Assembly (NCBI GenBank): GCA_002842935.1 | Contig: PHEM01000179.1 | Location: 1 to 6,490, forward strand | Source of the DNA: Alphaproteobacteria bacterium HGW-Alphaproteobacteria-13 | GTDB lineage: Bacteria; Pseudomonadota; Alphaproteobacteria; Sphingomonadales; Sphingomonadaceae | Direction of reading: 5' to 3' | Length of the DNA stretch: 6,490 bases | Position numbers and translations under genes: made by a program | Part shown: one piece after another, positions 5,749 to 6,490 of the stretch | Position numbering within the stretch: the first letter of the stretch is position 1 | Layout of the letters: each line of letters opens with the position of its first letter | The notes under the pieces: model-generated | What the model saw: only the letters and a program-made list of their open reading frames with translations | Told to the model about the DNA's origin: nothing | Databases searched by the model: none

Positions 5749-5766
5749 CGCGCCTCCCACGTACTG

Positions 5767-5842
5767 GGGCGCTTAGCTCAGTTGGTAGAGCATCTCGTTT
5801 ACACCGAGAGGGTCGGCGGTTCGAACCCGTCAGCGCCCACCA
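5767..5842 (+). tRNA. tRNA-Val, anticodon UAC
   Basis: This is a complete 76-base cloverleaf. The acceptor stem pairs GGGCGCT with AGCGCCC. The D stem is GCTC/GAGC. The anticodon stem TCTCG/CGAGA closes the 7-base loop TTTACAC with anticodon TAC at 5800-5802, reading GUA and related valine codons. The five-base variable loop GGGTC precedes the T stem GGCGG/CCGTC and the T loop TTCGAAC. The terminal CCA is encoded (5840-5842). tRNA genes are frequent integration sites, and this one lies within a few hundred bases of the probable prophage end. The element is on its 5' side, and no duplicated tRNA fragment is visible in the window. Confidence 0.97.
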
Positions 5843-5857
5843 CACCCCCGTCTTGTT

Positions 5858-5890
5858 CGGCGGAGATTCGCGTGACGCGGCCGCCGCTTT
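5858..5890 (+). terminator. Weak candidate terminator after tRNA-Val
   Basis: CGGCGG (5858-5863) pairs with CCGCCG (5881-5886), followed by CTTT. The enclosed 17 bases include CGCG-TGA-CGCG, which could extend the structure. The T-run is short, so termination efficiency is doubtful. Confidence 0.25.
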
Positions 5891-5974
5891 CCAGATGATG
5901 TCATCGCATTGCCAAGGCGGTGGCCCTGCGCCCCGCATCCGTTTTCGGTTGATCGCGCGGCGCCTTCAGGGCAT

Positions 5975-5998
5975 AATTGTTGTTAACAGCAATTGTTG
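5975..5998. promoter_or_regulatory. Overlapping palindrome and direct repeat upstream of phospholipase C
   Basis: Positions 5975-5994 form a 20-base palindrome around GTTAAC with a single mismatched pair. AATTGTTG occurs twice, at 5975-5982 and 5991-5998, a 16-base period. A TATATT box at 6011-6016 lies between this element and the start codon at 6054. The arrangement suggests an operator or activator site for the phospholipase gene. It does not match the usual PhoB box that I would expect for phosphate control. Confidence 0.4.
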
Positions 5999-6053
5999 AT
6001 TGTATCTACTTATATTTCCCGATGATTCGTGATGCCTTTGTCCGGAGATTTTC

Positions 6054-6490
6054 ATGCTGTCCCGCCGATCCTTTCTTTGCAACGCCACCATCGTTGCCGG
6101 CGCAGGGACCGGGGCGTTGCTGCCGCCGTCGATCGCGAAGGCGCTGGCCATCACGGCCGATCCGGGCACGACCTATCTCGACGCCGAGCATATCGTGATC
6201 CTGATGCAGGAGAACAGGTCTTTCGACCATATGTTCGGCACCTTGCGCGGGGTGCGCGGTTTCGCGGATCGGCGGACGATGCGGCAAGGCGACGGCGGAT
6301 CGGTGTTCATGCAGCGCGACGGGAAAGGCATGGCCTGCCTTCCCTGGCACGCGGGCCTGAAGGATACGCGCGTCACCTGGTTGGGGAGCCTGCCGCATAC
6401 GCGCGCGTCCCAACTGGATGCGTGGAACGGCGGCGCCTGCGACAACTGGCTGCCCGCGAAGAGGAGCCGGAACTATCCCGATATTCCGCT
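6054..6490 (+). CDS. Phosphocholine-specific phospholipase C, Tat-exported (3' end outside window)
   Basis: The first 145 codons of a protein normally near 700 residues are present. The N-terminus MLSRRSFLCNATIVAGAGTG is a twin-arginine signal (SRRSFL at 3-8, then a hydrophobic stretch), with likely cleavage after the AKALA at 28-32. It is followed by EHIVILMQENRSFDHMFGTL (residues 45-64), the hallmark metal-site segment of the AcpA/PLC-C phosphoesterase superfamily. Later segments, GMACLPWHAG and WNGGACDNW, also fit non-haemolytic and haemolytic PLC of the Pseudomonas type. Such enzymes hydrolyse phosphatidylcholine or sphingomyelin outside the cytoplasm, releasing phosphocholine for phosphate or choline supply. 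The start has GGAG at 6044-6047, six bases upstream. It is probably a host gene flanking the prophage. Which PLC subtype it is cannot be decided from this part. Confidence 0.9.
   Translation, partial: MLSRRSFLCNATIVAGAGTGALLPPSIAKALAITADPGTTYLDAEHIVILMQENRSFDHMFGTLRGVRGFADRRTMRQGDGGSVFMQRDGKGMACLPWHAGLKDTRVTWLGSLPHTRASQLDAWNGGACDNWLPAKRSRNYPDIP

Noticed and set aside
5533..5898. Plus-strand 121-codon open frame
   Set aside because: Its C-terminal half is the translated tRNA-Val gene (the familiar LAQLVEHLVYTERVGGSNPS artefact).

Overview
The window looks like the right-hand part of a P2-like (Peduovirus-type) prophage next to ordinary chromosome of an alphaproteobacterium, probably a sphingomonad. 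The host guess rests on three things: the strongly G/C-rich codon usage, two boxes of the alphaproteobacterial LexA type (GAAC-N7-GAAC), and a Tat-exported phosphocholine-type phospholipase C. It is an inference, not a match to a reference genome.

Left to right, positions 1-634 hold the 5' two thirds or so of a capsid scaffold/protease gene (P2 gpO type) on the minus strand. A 144-base divergent spacer follows, carrying a near-perfect inverted repeat with 14-base arms, a good candidate for the late-activator site shared by both head-gene operons. On the plus strand come the large terminase (P2 gpP type, 779-2632) and, overlapping it by one base, the portal protein (P2 gpQ type, 2632-3648). 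The order O< P> Q> is that of P2 itself. Just past the portal gene, where P2 has its cohesive end site, is a dense cluster of inverted repeats (3657-3755).

Next is a two-gene convergent cassette: an orphan D12-class adenine methyltransferase (3829-4611, plus) and a small double-CxxC zinc-ribbon protein (4612-4944, minus). Their stop codons abut in the palindrome TGATCA. Each gene has a LexA box immediately upstream, and all four half-sites are the identical 8-mer GAACATAT. This suggests that host SOS derepression switches on both genes together.

Positions 4945-5538 hold no convincing gene. The distal half contains an A/T-rich stretch and about eleven copies of a GGTTAGGTC-type motif in both orientations, several spaced exactly 11 bases apart. 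They could be integrase arm sites, replication iterons or repressor operators. A doubtful 68-codon minus-strand ORF, a tRNA-Val(UAC) gene (5767-5842) and the start of the phospholipase C gene (6054 to the window end) complete the window and are probably host chromosome. The element therefore seems to end on the 5' side of a tRNA gene, and no integrase, repressor or replication gene lies between the head genes and that boundary. If the prophage is complete, those genes must lie to the left of the window, an arrangement different from P2.
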